Shown here: piece after piece, positions 34,281 through 42,237 of the stretch
Position numbering within the stretch: position 1 is the first letter of the stretch
How the letters are laid out: every line of letters starts with the position of its first letter
Assembly: GCA_050945155.1 (NCBI GenBank)
Contig: JBMNSK010000009.1
Coordinates: 1 to 42,237, forward strand
Direction: 5' to 3'
Origin: JBMNSK01 sp050945155
GTDB taxonomy: Bacteria > Actinomycetota > Coriobacteriia > Coriobacteriales > Eggerthellaceae
DNA: 42,237 nt
The notes under the pieces: model-generated
What the model saw: only the letters and a program-made list of their open reading frames with translations
What the model was told of the DNA's origin: nothing
The model's database searches: none
Translations under genes and position numbers: made by a program

Positions 34281-35099
34281 ATGTTCGAGGGATTGCAGCA
34301 TGACCAACTTCCGGGAGCCATTGAGGCGTTGCTTTTTGTAAGCGATGAACCAGTGGATATTATTACGCTTGCGGATATCTTGGAGGTTACTCCGGCAGAC
34401 GTACAGGCAACACTGTTAGATCTTCAAAATCAGTATGAAGAAGAAAAACGTGGCATTAAGTTGCGTGAACTTGCCGGTGGTTGGCAGTTTCGTACGCACC
34501 CGGTTTATCATGAGCTTCTCGAAGCCTATGTTTTGTCTTGGGATACGCGCAAACTGTCTCAGGCAGCTATAGAAACTTTAGCTATTGTGGCCTACGGTCA
34601 GCCCATGACGCGTGCGACAGTTGCCTCCATTCGTGGTGTGAATTCAGATAGTTCTATTAATTCGCTTATGGACAAAGGACTTCTACGTGAAGTAGGTAGC
34701 GCTGATACGCCTGGTAACCCCATACTTTATGGAACGAGTAAAACCTTCCTTGAGCACTTTGGCCTTCGGTCGCTCGAGGATTTGCCGCCACTAGAAGAGT
34801 TTGCACCAGATGAGAAAGCCCGCGATGCAATACGTGAGCGTTTAAGCGCCACGAAGGCTCAGGTTACTATTGAACCGGAAGCATCGCTCTACGACGATGA
34901 CAAAAGCGGTGAGCCTTTCGAAGACTTGCACTTCGATTTTGATGGCGATGGCGAGGTAGGTATTTCTACCGCTGATACGGAAGGCACGTCTTCTGAAGAA
35001 AGCATGCGTCGAGCGCTTTCAGAGGCAGCACCATCAAGTTTTGGGCTTACCGAAAAGGTCGACTTCGACAGCTTGGACTTCGATACCGATGACGAGTGA
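34281..35099 (+). CDS. scpB: Segregation and condensation protein B
   Basis: Partner of ScpA in the condensin complex; 272 residues. Two winged-helix domains are visible: AIEALLFVSDEPVDIITLAD at the start, and LSQAAIETLAIVAYGQPMTR with IRGVNSDSSINSLMDKGLL in the middle. The last 80 residues form a strongly acidic, low-complexity tail (DLHFDFDGDGEVG, FDSLDFDTDDE) longer than in the core family. Its end overlaps the next gene by 11 bp if that gene starts at 35089. Confidence 0.95.
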   Translation: MFEGLQHDQLPGAIEALLFVSDEPVDIITLADILEVTPADVQATLLDLQNQYEEEKRGIKLRELAGGWQFRTHPVYHELLEAYVLSWDTRKLSQAAIETLAIVAYGQPMTRATVASIRGVNSDSSINSLMDKGLLREVGSADTPGNPILYGTSKTFLEHFGLRSLEDLPPLEEFAPDEKARDAIRERLSATKAQVTIEPEASLYDDDKSGEPFEDLHFDFDGDGEVGISTADTEGTSSEESMRRALSEAAPSSFGLTEKVDFDSLDFDTDDE

Positions 35100-35892
35100 G
35101 GATGAACGCATTGTTCCTATGCGCTTACAGAAATTTCTTGCGCGTGCAGGGGTAGCAAGTAGGCGCGGTTCTGAAAATCTTATGACTGCCGGTCGGGTGA
35201 CGGTTAACGGCCAGGTAGTACGAGAGCTCGGCTCGAAGGTGGACCCAAGAACCGATGTGGTTGCAGTTGACGGAAAGATTGTTTCGCTTTCTGATACCTC
35301 AACAACGCTGATGCTTCATAAACCAGCCCAGGTTCTCACCACGATGTCTGACCCTTTTAACCGGCCCTGTGTTGCAGATTTGGTGCCGAGCGATTTATAC
35401 CCGGGTCTTTTTCCTATTGGGCGTCTTGATTTTGATACCACTGGGTTGCTTTTGTTTTCGACTGACGGAAATCTGGGAAACCGGCTTTTGCATCCAAAGC
35501 ACCATGTGCCTAAGACCTATCTTGCGTATACCGAAACTGCGCCAGGAAAAGCAGAGATCAAACAGCTTGAGAGGGGAATTGAGCTCAGTGACGGTCCGAC
35601 CCAACCTGCCCGCATTCGTCTGCTGCATGGTGAAGACAAGGCTTATGCACGTCGTTTTCTGGTGCCATTTGAGGGTAAAACACTTTCCCCAAAGGGTGCG
35701 ATTCTTGAGATTGAAATCAGTGAGGGAAGAAAACGTCAAGTGAAGCGGATGTTTGAAGCAATTAACCATCCACTTTCGGCGCTTCATAGAAAAGCTTTTG
35801 GCGGTATTGAGCTTGGTGACCTTAGTGCTGGCTTATGGCGGATGCTCACTGATGATGAACTTGAAAAGCTCACTGCACAGATTCAGCTGTAA
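35089..35892 (+). CDS. rluB: Ribosomal large subunit pseudouridine synthase (RluB/RsuA family)
   Basis: Isomerises uridine to pseudouridine in rRNA. An N-terminal S4 RNA-binding domain (MRLQKFLARAGVASRRGSEN) precedes the catalytic domain, with the active-site Asp in GRLDFDTTGLLLF and the later motifs HVPKTYLAY and EGRKRQVKRMFEA. I give the ATG at 35089 (overlapping scpB, likely translationally coupled; 267 residues). ATG 35119, directly before the S4 domain, is a real alternative, and neither has a strong ribosome-binding site. The exact target uridine is inferred from the family, not shown. Confidence 0.9.
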   Translation: MTSEDERIVPMRLQKFLARAGVASRRGSENLMTAGRVTVNGQVVRELGSKVDPRTDVVAVDGKIVSLSDTSTTLMLHKPAQVLTTMSDPFNRPCVADLVPSDLYPGLFPIGRLDFDTTGLLLFSTDGNLGNRLLHPKHHVPKTYLAYTETAPGKAEIKQLERGIELSDGPTQPARIRLLHGEDKAYARRFLVPFEGKTLSPKGAILEIEISEGRKRQVKRMFEAINHPLSALHRKAFGGIELGDLSAGLWRMLTDDELEKLTAQIQL

Positions 35893-35951
35893 ACCGTACT
35901 CCCAATGCTAGAATAAATTGAAAGTATTGATTCTAAGAGACATTGAGAGCT

Positions 35952-37121
35952 ATGACACAAAAGCTTGCATACCAAAACGACCAGCCGGCCTTTCAACACC
36001 TTGCTGTCGTAGGGCTAGGACTCATTGGCGCCTCGCTAGCTTCAGCAATTAAGCAGTCTTGGCCACAGGTTGAAATTTTCGGTGTCGATTTAAATAAGCG
36101 CTCCTGTGTAGTTGCTCAAGAACAATCTTGGGTAGATGAGACGTCAGCTCCCGATGATTCTCGTTTCGACGAATTCTTAAAAACTACCTGTGATGCCTGC
36201 ATCCTTGCGATTCCTGCCCACGGTGCAAGCTATTACTTTGAGAAATTGACCGACCTCGATTTTAGAGGCCTCGTTACCGATACTGCTTCAACAAAGCAGG
36301 TAATCTGTGCGGCGGCTCAAGAGCTTTTCCGTTATCCAGAAAACTATATTCCTGGGCATCCCATGGCGGGATCTGAAAAGAACGGTATCGACGGTGCACG
36401 CAGTGATTTATTCCAGGGTGCTCACTGGATTTTATGTCCCGACGAGCAAACCAATCCTGAATACTTCCAGAAGCTACATGAGTTCATTACCGGCATCGGA
36501 GCTCGCATGGTGTCTTTACCACGCGAAAAGCATGACAGTGCCGTTGCCATTGTGAGCCACGTTCCTCATATTGTTGCGTCTTCGCTCGTAAAGCTGATGT
36601 TTAACCATGCCGATGACCAAGAGTCACTCTATCGACTAGCTGCAGGCGGTTTTAAGGACACAACGCGCATTGCGGCAGGTTCACCGCAACTTTGGACAGG
36701 GATTGCATTTGATAACTCCGCAGCGCTTCACGACGGACTTCTTGAAATGCAAGATATTATTGGTTCCTTCGTGAAGTCTTTGGAAACCGATGACCGCGAA
36801 AATATGAAGGAGCTTCTTGAGGAAGCGGCGTCGCTGCGCAGATCACTCCCTGCTGCTTGGGTTCCGTCAACTGACCGTCTTCTTGAAGTTCGGATTCCCA
36901 TGGAGAACCGCAAGGGCGTTGTTGCAGAAGTGACAACCATTGCAAGTTCAGTTGGTTGTAATATTCAATCTATCGAAATTGATCACATCACTGCAGAAAG
37001 CGCAGTGTTGAGCCTGATTCTTACCGATGAAGGCGATATTGGAAAATTATCTGCTCGGCTTATTGACAGTGGCTTTTCGGTCTCGTTTAGCCCGCTCGCG
37101 TCAAGGGAGATGGAATCATGA
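35952..37121 (+). CDS. tyrA: Prephenate dehydrogenase
   Basis: Oxidatively decarboxylates prephenate to 4-hydroxyphenylpyruvate for tyrosine. 389 residues from ATG 35952; a TTG at 35943 is possible. Rossmann motif VVGLGLIGAS (about 19-28), catalytic region IPGHPMAGSEKNGI and conserved SHVPHIVASS. The C-terminal 75 residues (VRIPMENRKGVVAEVTTIAS) form an ACT-like domain, usually a site for tyrosine feedback. A short gap after rluB holds a possible -10 (TAGAAT near 35910). It overlaps aroA by 4 bp (ATGA). Confidence 0.95.
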   Translation: MTQKLAYQNDQPAFQHLAVVGLGLIGASLASAIKQSWPQVEIFGVDLNKRSCVVAQEQSWVDETSAPDDSRFDEFLKTTCDACILAIPAHGASYYFEKLTDLDFRGLVTDTASTKQVICAAAQELFRYPENYIPGHPMAGSEKNGIDGARSDLFQGAHWILCPDEQTNPEYFQKLHEFITGIGARMVSLPREKHDSAVAIVSHVPHIVASSLVKLMFNHADDQESLYRLAAGGFKDTTRIAAGSPQLWTGIAFDNSAALHDGLLEMQDIIGSFVKSLETDDRENMKELLEEAASLRRSLPAAWVPSTDRLLEVRIPMENRKGVVAEVTTIASSVGCNIQSIEIDHITAESAVLSLILTDEGDIGKLSARLIDSGFSVSFSPLASREMES

Positions 37122-38449
37122 CTACCCAATCAGACACTAGACGCATAGACCCAATCAATGCACCACTTGTTGGAACAATTCGTGTGCCGGGTGACAAAAG
37201 CATTTCTCACCGCGCCATCATCTTATCGGCGATGGCGGAGGGAACTTCTCAAGTATCCGGGATACTGAATTCAGAGGACGTACGTTCTTCCATTGCCGCG
37301 GTAATGGATTTAGGCGCGAAAGTCTCTCTGGAACTGCAGCAAGATGGAAGCTTGGCAGGAGGCATTACAGGTTGGGGAGCGCGCGGCCCAAAACAACCAG
37401 ACAAGCCAATCGACTGTGGTAACTCAGGTACTACGGCAAGGCTGTTAATGGGTGTATTAGCCCCGTGGGATATTCGTGTTGAAATTCGTGGTGACGAATC
37501 TTTGTCACATAGGCCGATGCGTCGTATCACCGCTCCTTTGATGATGATGGGTGCACACTTTGAGCCAGCAGGAGCTGAGCATCTCCCCATTACGGAAGAG
37601 GGCACACGTCATCTTCGTGCCATAACGTATAACGCTCCTATGGCTTCAGCACAGTTAAAGACGGCAGTCCTTTTGGCTGGTGTCTATGCCGACGGAAAGA
37701 CGGTTCTCAACGAGCCTTCTCCCTCGCGCAACCACACCGAGCTTATGCTCCCAGAGTTTGGAATTCCGACGACGGCTGCCGAGCGGACCGCAAGTGTTCG
37801 CGGTCCAGCGGTACTCAAAGCATGTCGACTTTCGGTTCCAGGTGACCCATCGTCTGCGGCTTTTCTTGCCTGTGCTGCGGTGCTTATTCCGGGAAGTGCC
37901 ATTCAAATTGAAAACGTCAGCTTAAACACCGCGCGCGTAGGGTTTACGCGCACGCTTGAGCGCATGGGTGCACAGGTAAATCTGCGCTATAAAGGAGAGC
38001 TAGGCAAGGAACCCTACGGCGTTATAGGTGCTGCTTACAGCGATAAAGGTCTTGTTGGCTGCGAGATTCCTCCGCAAAAGATTGCAAGCCTCGTTGATGA
38101 AGTACCAATTTTGTCCCTCGTTGCAGCTCACGCGCGTGGAATTACCGTCTTTCGGGAGGTTGGAGAACTCCGAGCCAAAGAAACTGACCGCATAAAAGCA
38201 GTTATCGAAGGACTCCAATTGATTGGTGTGGATGCCTGGGTTGATGGAAATGACCTCTTTATTGAAGGCCAACCTGACCTTGAAATTCCTGAAGGCATTG
38301 TCTTTGATTCAAAGGGCGATCATCGCCTTGCTATGACATGGGCCTTAGCAGGCTTGGTAAGTAATCATTCTGTAGAAGTAAAGGGATTCGATTCAGTTGC
38401 GGTAAGCTATCCTGGATTTCTCGACGATATTGAAAGGTTGGCGCGATGA
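37118..38449 (+). CDS. aroA: 3-phosphoshikimate 1-carboxyvinyltransferase (EPSP synthase)
   Basis: Transfers enolpyruvyl from PEP to shikimate 3-phosphate. 443 residues, full length. Motifs: VPGDKSISHRAIILSAMAEG, DCGNSGTTARLLMG, DESLSHRPMRRI, AQLKTAVLLAGVYADG, GDPSSAAFLACAAV, DEVPILSLVAA and ELRAKETDRI. Start overlaps the tyrA stop and its end overlaps cmk (ATGA both times), so these genes are translationally coupled. With the DAHP synthase and chorismate mutase at 16.5-17.6 kb, it accounts for three segments of aromatic synthesis in the window; the middle shikimate steps are elsewhere. Confidence 0.97.
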   Translation: MTTQSDTRRIDPINAPLVGTIRVPGDKSISHRAIILSAMAEGTSQVSGILNSEDVRSSIAAVMDLGAKVSLELQQDGSLAGGITGWGARGPKQPDKPIDCGNSGTTARLLMGVLAPWDIRVEIRGDESLSHRPMRRITAPLMMMGAHFEPAGAEHLPITEEGTRHLRAITYNAPMASAQLKTAVLLAGVYADGKTVLNEPSPSRNHTELMLPEFGIPTTAAERTASVRGPAVLKACRLSVPGDPSSAAFLACAAVLIPGSAIQIENVSLNTARVGFTRTLERMGAQVNLRYKGELGKEPYGVIGAAYSDKGLVGCEIPPQKIASLVDEVPILSLVAAHARGITVFREVGELRAKETDRIKAVIEGLQLIGVDAWVDGNDLFIEGQPDLEIPEGIVFDSKGDHRLAMTWALAGLVSNHSVEVKGFDSVAVSYPGFLDDIERLAR

Positions 38450-39120
38450 TAGTTGCAATCGATGGTCCAAGTGGGGCTGGTAAATCGACTGTTGCAAAAG
38501 CAGTCGCCCGCAAACTTGGTTTTTCCTGCTTGGATACCGGAGCGATGTATCGAGCAATTGCCTGGCAAGCCGTACAAGATGGTGTTGCTTTTGATGATGA
38601 TGAAAATCTCGGCAAGATAGCACGTACTCACGTCATTAACTTTGTTCACGATGGAGACGACCCAATGCCGAAGGGTATTCTCATTGATGACAAAGATATT
38701 TCGAAAGATATTCGTACGGCCGAGATTGATTTCGCTGTAAGCCCGGTGTCTGCAGCTCCTTCGGTTCGAGAAGCTTTAGTTGACCAGCAGCGCCGTATTG
38801 GTATGAGCGGCGATTACGTGGTGGAAGGCCGCGATATTGGTACGGTTGTATTTCCGCATGCCGAGGTAAAAGTCTTTCTTACGGCTTCTCCTGAAGAGCG
38901 TGCCCATCGACGGGTTCGTCAAAATGTAGACCGGGGCGTCGGTTCGATTGACTACCAAGAAGTATTGCAGGCTATTAAGCAGCGCGATGAGCAAGACTCG
39001 TCAAGAACAAACTCTCCACTGTGCGCTGCAGACGATGCGATTCGCATGGATACGACCGATTCTTATATCGAAGATGTAATCGATAATATTGTAGACCTCG
39101 CACAGTCAAGGATGGCATAA
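38446..39120 (+). CDS. cmk: Cytidylate kinase
   Basis: Phosphorylates CMP and dCMP using ATP; 224 residues. P-loop GPSGAGKST near the N-terminus, DTGAMYRAIAW for substrate binding, VVEGRDIGTVVFPHAEVKVFL, and RDEQDSSRTNSPL near the end. Overlaps aroA by 4 bp; plsC begins directly after its stop. Cmk-plsC-ispH neighbourhoods are common in Gram-positive bacteria. Confidence 0.97.
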   Translation: MIVAIDGPSGAGKSTVAKAVARKLGFSCLDTGAMYRAIAWQAVQDGVAFDDDENLGKIARTHVINFVHDGDDPMPKGILIDDKDISKDIRTAEIDFAVSPVSAAPSVREALVDQQRRIGMSGDYVVEGRDIGTVVFPHAEVKVFLTASPEERAHRRVRQNVDRGVGSIDYQEVLQAIKQRDEQDSSRTNSPLCAADDAIRMDTTDSYIEDVIDNIVDLAQSRMA

Positions 39121-40008
39121 ATGTCGCTTTTCTTGTCGTGTGAGGAAATGTGGGACAGGTCTTTAGGAGGAACGGGCAAGCGAAAAGAGATTCCTCATTG
39201 GTTTGCAAACCTCGCCTATGCGGTAGTAGGACTATTTTGTAAGGTCTGTTTTCGCTATAAAGTGACCGGTCGAGAAAACCTGAGATCTTTTAAAGATAAG
39301 TGCGGTGTCTTCGTTGTTTCGAACCACACATCGTTTTTTGATGTTGTCTTTATCTATCTGACCATTCGTCCGTCTCAGTTTATTCGACTGATGGGCCGTG
39401 ACACACTCTTTGATAATGCGGGTGGTCTCTTGGGTCAGATTCTCACACGTGTTGGTGGCTTTCCAGTAAAGCGCGATGAAGCTGATAGGGAAGCACTCAG
39501 GCGAGCGGTTTGGATGCTCAAGGAAAACGAAGTGGTGGGCACCTTTCCAGAGGGCACCCGAAGGAATAAAGGTGCAATGGAACCTCGTCTTCATGCGGGA
39601 GCAGCTTTTATTGCACGCATGGCTGAAGTCCCCATTTTACCTATGACGGTGCGCAATGCTGAATACATCAAAGAGAAGGGGCATTTCATGCGCTTTCCTC
39701 GGGTGACGGTGGAATTTGGCAAGCCTATCTCTTTGGCCGATTTTGACTTTCTTGACCGTAAAGACCAGATGGATGCAGCGACTTGGTATGCGATGCGCGA
39801 ATGCTTTGCGCTCTCAGAGGAAGTGCCTCGTGAAGAAGTGAATATGCCCGAGCTTTTTCCTCATGACCGTGATTTTACGGAAGTTTTTGCCGCTCATCCT
39901 ATTCCGGAGCATACGACCGAAGAGCTTGTTGCAAAACACCTCAAAGACTTAAAAGATGCTGAGGAAATAAAGGAAAAGAGAAAGCGCGCAAAGAAAAGCA
40001 AAGATTAA
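39121..40008 (+). CDS. plsC: Lysophospholipid (1-acyl-glycerol-3-phosphate) acyltransferase, PlsC family
   Basis: Adds the second acyl chain to lysophosphatidic acid at the membrane; 295 residues. Acyltransferase motif I NHTSFFD (about 69-74), motif III FPEGTRRNKG and the VPILPMTV region are present. One hydrophobic stretch lies near residues 27-45. The tail is highly charged (KDLKDAEEIKEKRKRAKKSK). ATG follows the cmk stop without a gap. The precise acyl acceptor is by family. Confidence 0.9.
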   Translation: MSLFLSCEEMWDRSLGGTGKRKEIPHWFANLAYAVVGLFCKVCFRYKVTGRENLRSFKDKCGVFVVSNHTSFFDVVFIYLTIRPSQFIRLMGRDTLFDNAGGLLGQILTRVGGFPVKRDEADREALRRAVWMLKENEVVGTFPEGTRRNKGAMEPRLHAGAAFIARMAEVPILPMTVRNAEYIKEKGHFMRFPRVTVEFGKPISLADFDFLDRKDQMDAATWYAMRECFALSEEVPREEVNMPELFPHDRDFTEVFAAHPIPEHTTEELVAKHLKDLKDAEEIKEKRKRAKKSKD

Positions 40009-40046
40009 ATACTGCGCGTTTGGATGTTAGGTAGTCAGGAGCATTC

Positions 40047-40886
40047 ATGCAGGTAATAAGGGCAGATTACGCCGGCGCCTGTTATGGGGTGCAGCGTGCT
40101 TTAGATATGGCGTATGCCTCTATTAAGGGTGGTAAACGAGCTTATACCTTGGGTCCTTTAATTCACAATCCGCAAGCAGTGGCCCAATTAGAGCAGGCGG
40201 GTATCGAAGCCGCAGATACTCTCGAAGAAATTCCAGCTACAGATACCGTTATCATACGATCTCACGGCGTGACTCCTCAGGTTATGCGTGAAGTTAAAGA
40301 ACGGAAGGCACCTCTCCTAAACGCCACCTGTCCTTTTGTTCTCAGAGCTCAAAATGCCGCTTCAGATTTGGGAAAGCGCGGTCTGTTCGTCATTGTGGTA
40401 GGGGAGGAAGGACATCCTGAAGTTGAGGGCTTAGTTGCGCACGCACGTGAGCAAGATGCTCAGGTTGTTGTGGCGATGAGTGCAGAAGACCTCCCTTTGG
40501 AGATTAACGGCCCCGTGGGGGTAGTAGTCCAGACAACACAGCGCATCGAGAATCTGAAGAGCATCATTGCAGAACTTAAGCGGCGCGGGATAGAGCCGGT
40601 GGTTGAGAACACTATCTGCACGGCAACTCGACAGCGCCAAGATGCGGCAGCGGACCTTGCTTCATCTGTTGATGCCATGGTGGTTATTGGCGGCCGGAAT
40701 TCAGCGAATACGACGCGCCTTGCAGAAATTTGTAAGAAACTTTGCCCGCAGACTTTTCATGTGGAGACGGTAGAAGAAATAAATCCAGCCTGGTTCAAAG
40801 GTTGCGAGCGGGTCGGTGTTACGGCAGGGGCATCAACTCCTGATGCTCAGATTAGTGCCGTGGAGGAATACCTGGAGTCACTCTAA
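40047..40886 (+). CDS. ispH: 4-hydroxy-3-methylbut-2-enyl diphosphate reductase
   Basis: Last step of the MEP isoprenoid pathway, making IPP and DMAPP with an iron-sulfur cluster. 279 residues. The three cluster cysteines are at about 12 (GACYGV), 95 (ATCPFV) and 191 (NTICTATRQRQ). Active-site residues appear in GPLIHNP, RSHG and EEGHPEVEG. The usual GFCFGV is GACYGV here. ATG 40047 after CAGGAG. It implies the organism uses the MEP route. The next gene overlaps by one base (TAATG). Confidence 0.96.
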   Translation: MQVIRADYAGACYGVQRALDMAYASIKGGKRAYTLGPLIHNPQAVAQLEQAGIEAADTLEEIPATDTVIIRSHGVTPQVMREVKERKAPLLNATCPFVLRAQNAASDLGKRGLFVIVVGEEGHPEVEGLVAHAREQDAQVVVAMSAEDLPLEINGPVGVVVQTTQRIENLKSIIAELKRRGIEPVVENTICTATRQRQDAAADLASSVDAMVVIGGRNSANTTRLAEICKKLCPQTFHVETVEEINPAWFKGCERVGVTAGASTPDAQISAVEEYLESL

Positions 40887-42237
40887 TGGCCACCTTTGAA
40901 AATCCAACAAGCGGCCATCCGTCATACTCTCCCCGGGATGTTGAAATCGATGCTCGAGGCGGAGAAGACTTTCCTGTGTCAGGTGCAGATGAAGAAGTAA
41001 AGCGTGGTGCTTTTCTTGAAGAGCCGGGACGGAGCAGTCGCGGTTTTCGCAAGGATGAGCTAGGCGGTCGCATAAAGTATGTAAGACCACAAAGCCCCGC
41101 TGATGATGCAGGTTTTACCCCGGGATGTTTTATTACTGCAGCCGATGGTCACCGCCTTCACGATATCATCGACTGGCGTTGGTATGCCTCCGATTCTGAG
41201 GTTACGCTTGAATACGTCGATACGGACGGAGACGCTGGTTCAGTTTGCCTTGAACGCGAAGAGGGGGAAGACTGGGGCATAAGCTTTGAGAACCTGGTAT
41301 TCAACCACGTTAAGCAGTGTTGCAATGCCTGCACCTTTTGCTTTATGCATATGCTGCCACGCGGTATGCGTCCATCACTCTACCTACGCGACGATGACTT
41401 CCGTCTGAGTTTTCTGGTAGGTACCTTCGTAACACTCACCAACTTATCCGCTGAAGACGAGCGACGCATCATCGAGGAGCAGATTTCGCCCCTGCGGTTT
41501 TCTCTGCATGTCATTAATCCGGATATTCGAAGGGAAATTATTGGGAAGCATGCCCAAAGAGGGATAGGAGCTCTCGAGCGACTGCTTGAGGCAGGTATAG
41601 AGGTACATGCTCAGATTGTTCTCATGCCGGGCAAAAATGATGGTGATGCATTAAGAGAAACATTAACCTGGGCTTATAGTCATCCAGGAATTTTAAGTGT
41701 CGGTATTGTTCCTTTGGGCTATACGAAGTTTCAGACAAGGTTTAATGAAAGTTATAACGAAAAATTTGCCGCGCTTGCGGTGCTAAAAGAGATTGAAGAA
41801 TTTCAAAAGCGAGCGTTAGAGGAGCGGGGCAATCCATGGGTTTTCGCGGCCGATGAGTTTTATTCAAATGCATATACCGATTCACTTCTCGACCATCTTC
41901 CCCCGCGAGACTTCTACGGAGATTTCTCGCTTTTCGAAGACGGAATCGGCATTATTCGCTCAGCGGTTGATGAGTGGCAAGAAGCAGACCAAGAAGGTTT
42001 AGTGCAAGTCTGCGCGGATGCTCTTACAAGGGCAAATACCAAGGTCCGCGCAATATCTGGCTATGCTCAGAGAAACTTCTATAACAAGTTGATTATGCGT
42101 GGTTCTCTTGCGGGTATGTTCGAGCCACTGTATGTAAAAAATGATTTCTTTGGGGGAAATGTTGATGTTACCGGCCTTTTAGTGGGTGCAGATATTGCTG
42201 CGGCCATACGAGAAGATGTTGGAAAATCCGATAAGCA
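40886..42237 (+). CDS. DUF512/PDZ radical SAM protein (3' end outside window)
   Basis: 450 codons are in the window with no stop, so the gene is cut by the right edge. After a 60-residue poorly conserved leader, a PDZ-like domain (RPQSPADDAGFTPGCFITAADG) is followed by the radical SAM cysteines Cys145-x3-Cys149-x2-Cys152 in CCNACTFCF. Then come LPRGMRPSLYLRDDDFRLSF, the family hallmark, and VLMPGKNDGDALRETL. The DUF512 region follows from about residue 290. Function of the family is not established; it is usually encoded near der and ispH-type genes. ATG 40886 overlaps the ispH stop. Confidence 0.9.
   Translation, partial: MATFENPTSGHPSYSPRDVEIDARGGEDFPVSGADEEVKRGAFLEEPGRSSRGFRKDELGGRIKYVRPQSPADDAGFTPGCFITAADGHRLHDIIDWRWYASDSEVTLEYVDTDGDAGSVCLEREEGEDWGISFENLVFNHVKQCCNACTFCFMHMLPRGMRPSLYLRDDDFRLSFLVGTFVTLTNLSAEDERRIIEEQISPLRFSLHVINPDIRREIIGKHAQRGIGALERLLEAGIEVHAQIVLMPGKNDGDALRETLTWAYSHPGILSVGIVPLGYTKFQTRFNESYNEKFAALAVLKEIEEFQKRALEERGNPWVFAADEFYSNAYTDSLLDHLPPRDFYGDFSLFEDGIGIIRSAVDEWQEADQEGLVQVCADALTRANTKVRAISGYAQRNFYNKLIMRGSLAGMFEPLYVKNDFFGGNVDVTGLLVGADIAAAIREDVGKSDK

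Noticed and set aside
1..42237. CRISPR arrays, tRNA or rRNA genes
   Set aside because: I saw no regularly spaced identical repeats with unique spacers, no tRNA T-loop/acceptor pattern and no rRNA-like stretch; the only arrays are within the adhesin gene and the att flanks.

Overview
The window looks like chromosomal DNA of a host-associated Gram-positive actinobacterium of class Coriobacteriia, most likely Atopobiaceae (Atopobium/Lancefieldella/Olsenella-like). This is an inference. It rests on moderate GC, frequent GTG/TTG starts, a sortase-anchored (LPNTG) giant adhesin with BspA-type repeats, a CBS-domain pyrophosphatase, and the gene order around rpsL-fusA and scpAB-aroA-cmk-ispH. No database search was possible.

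Layout. (1) 3-10001 is the 3' part of a giant cell-wall-anchored surface protein (more than 3,300 residues) built from Cna-B/pilin-type isopeptide domains. A BspA-like 26/29-residue repeat array appears to be inserted inside one of these domains. (2) 10002-13552 is a degraded accessory region. It lies between two extra copies of the last 17 bp of guaA and the real guaA 3' end, so it looks like one or two tandem remnants of elements that integrated at guaA. It holds repeated short motifs resembling integrase arm sites, a truncated toxin-like C-terminus with a tightly coupled small gene (immunity-like), a DUF4417-like gene broken by an in-frame amber codon, and several orphan small genes. No integrase remains visible. 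(3) 13552-23257 holds guaA (minus), uppP, an aroH-like chorismate mutase coupled to a type I-beta DAHP synthase, pcrA, sdaA (minus) and a CBS-type family II pyrophosphatase. (4) 23287-29544 holds an M20 peptidase and then the translation cluster rpsL-rpsG-fusA-rpsJ-rplC-rplD-rplW. That cluster stops at a strong terminator after rplW, with no rplB following. (5) 29693-33477 holds a trigger-factor-like chaperone without the usual ribosome-docking signature, a lipid kinase, a LUD-domain protein and an M50 metalloprotease. (6) 33487-42237 is a dense, overlapping gene string: scpA-scpB-rluB-tyrA-aroA-cmk-plsC-ispH-DUF512 radical SAM protein (cut by the window end).

How it fits together. Most of the window is housekeeping: chromosome condensation (ScpAB), rRNA modification, aromatic amino acid synthesis in two places (entry and mutase steps at 16.5 kb, TyrA/AroA at 36-38 kb), CMP kinase, phospholipid and isoprenoid steps, and ribosomal proteins. 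The accessory material is confined to the left 13.5 kb. The most unusual signals are the guaA-directed element remnants, the nested architecture of the adhesin, the early end of the S10 operon, and the aberrant trigger factor.
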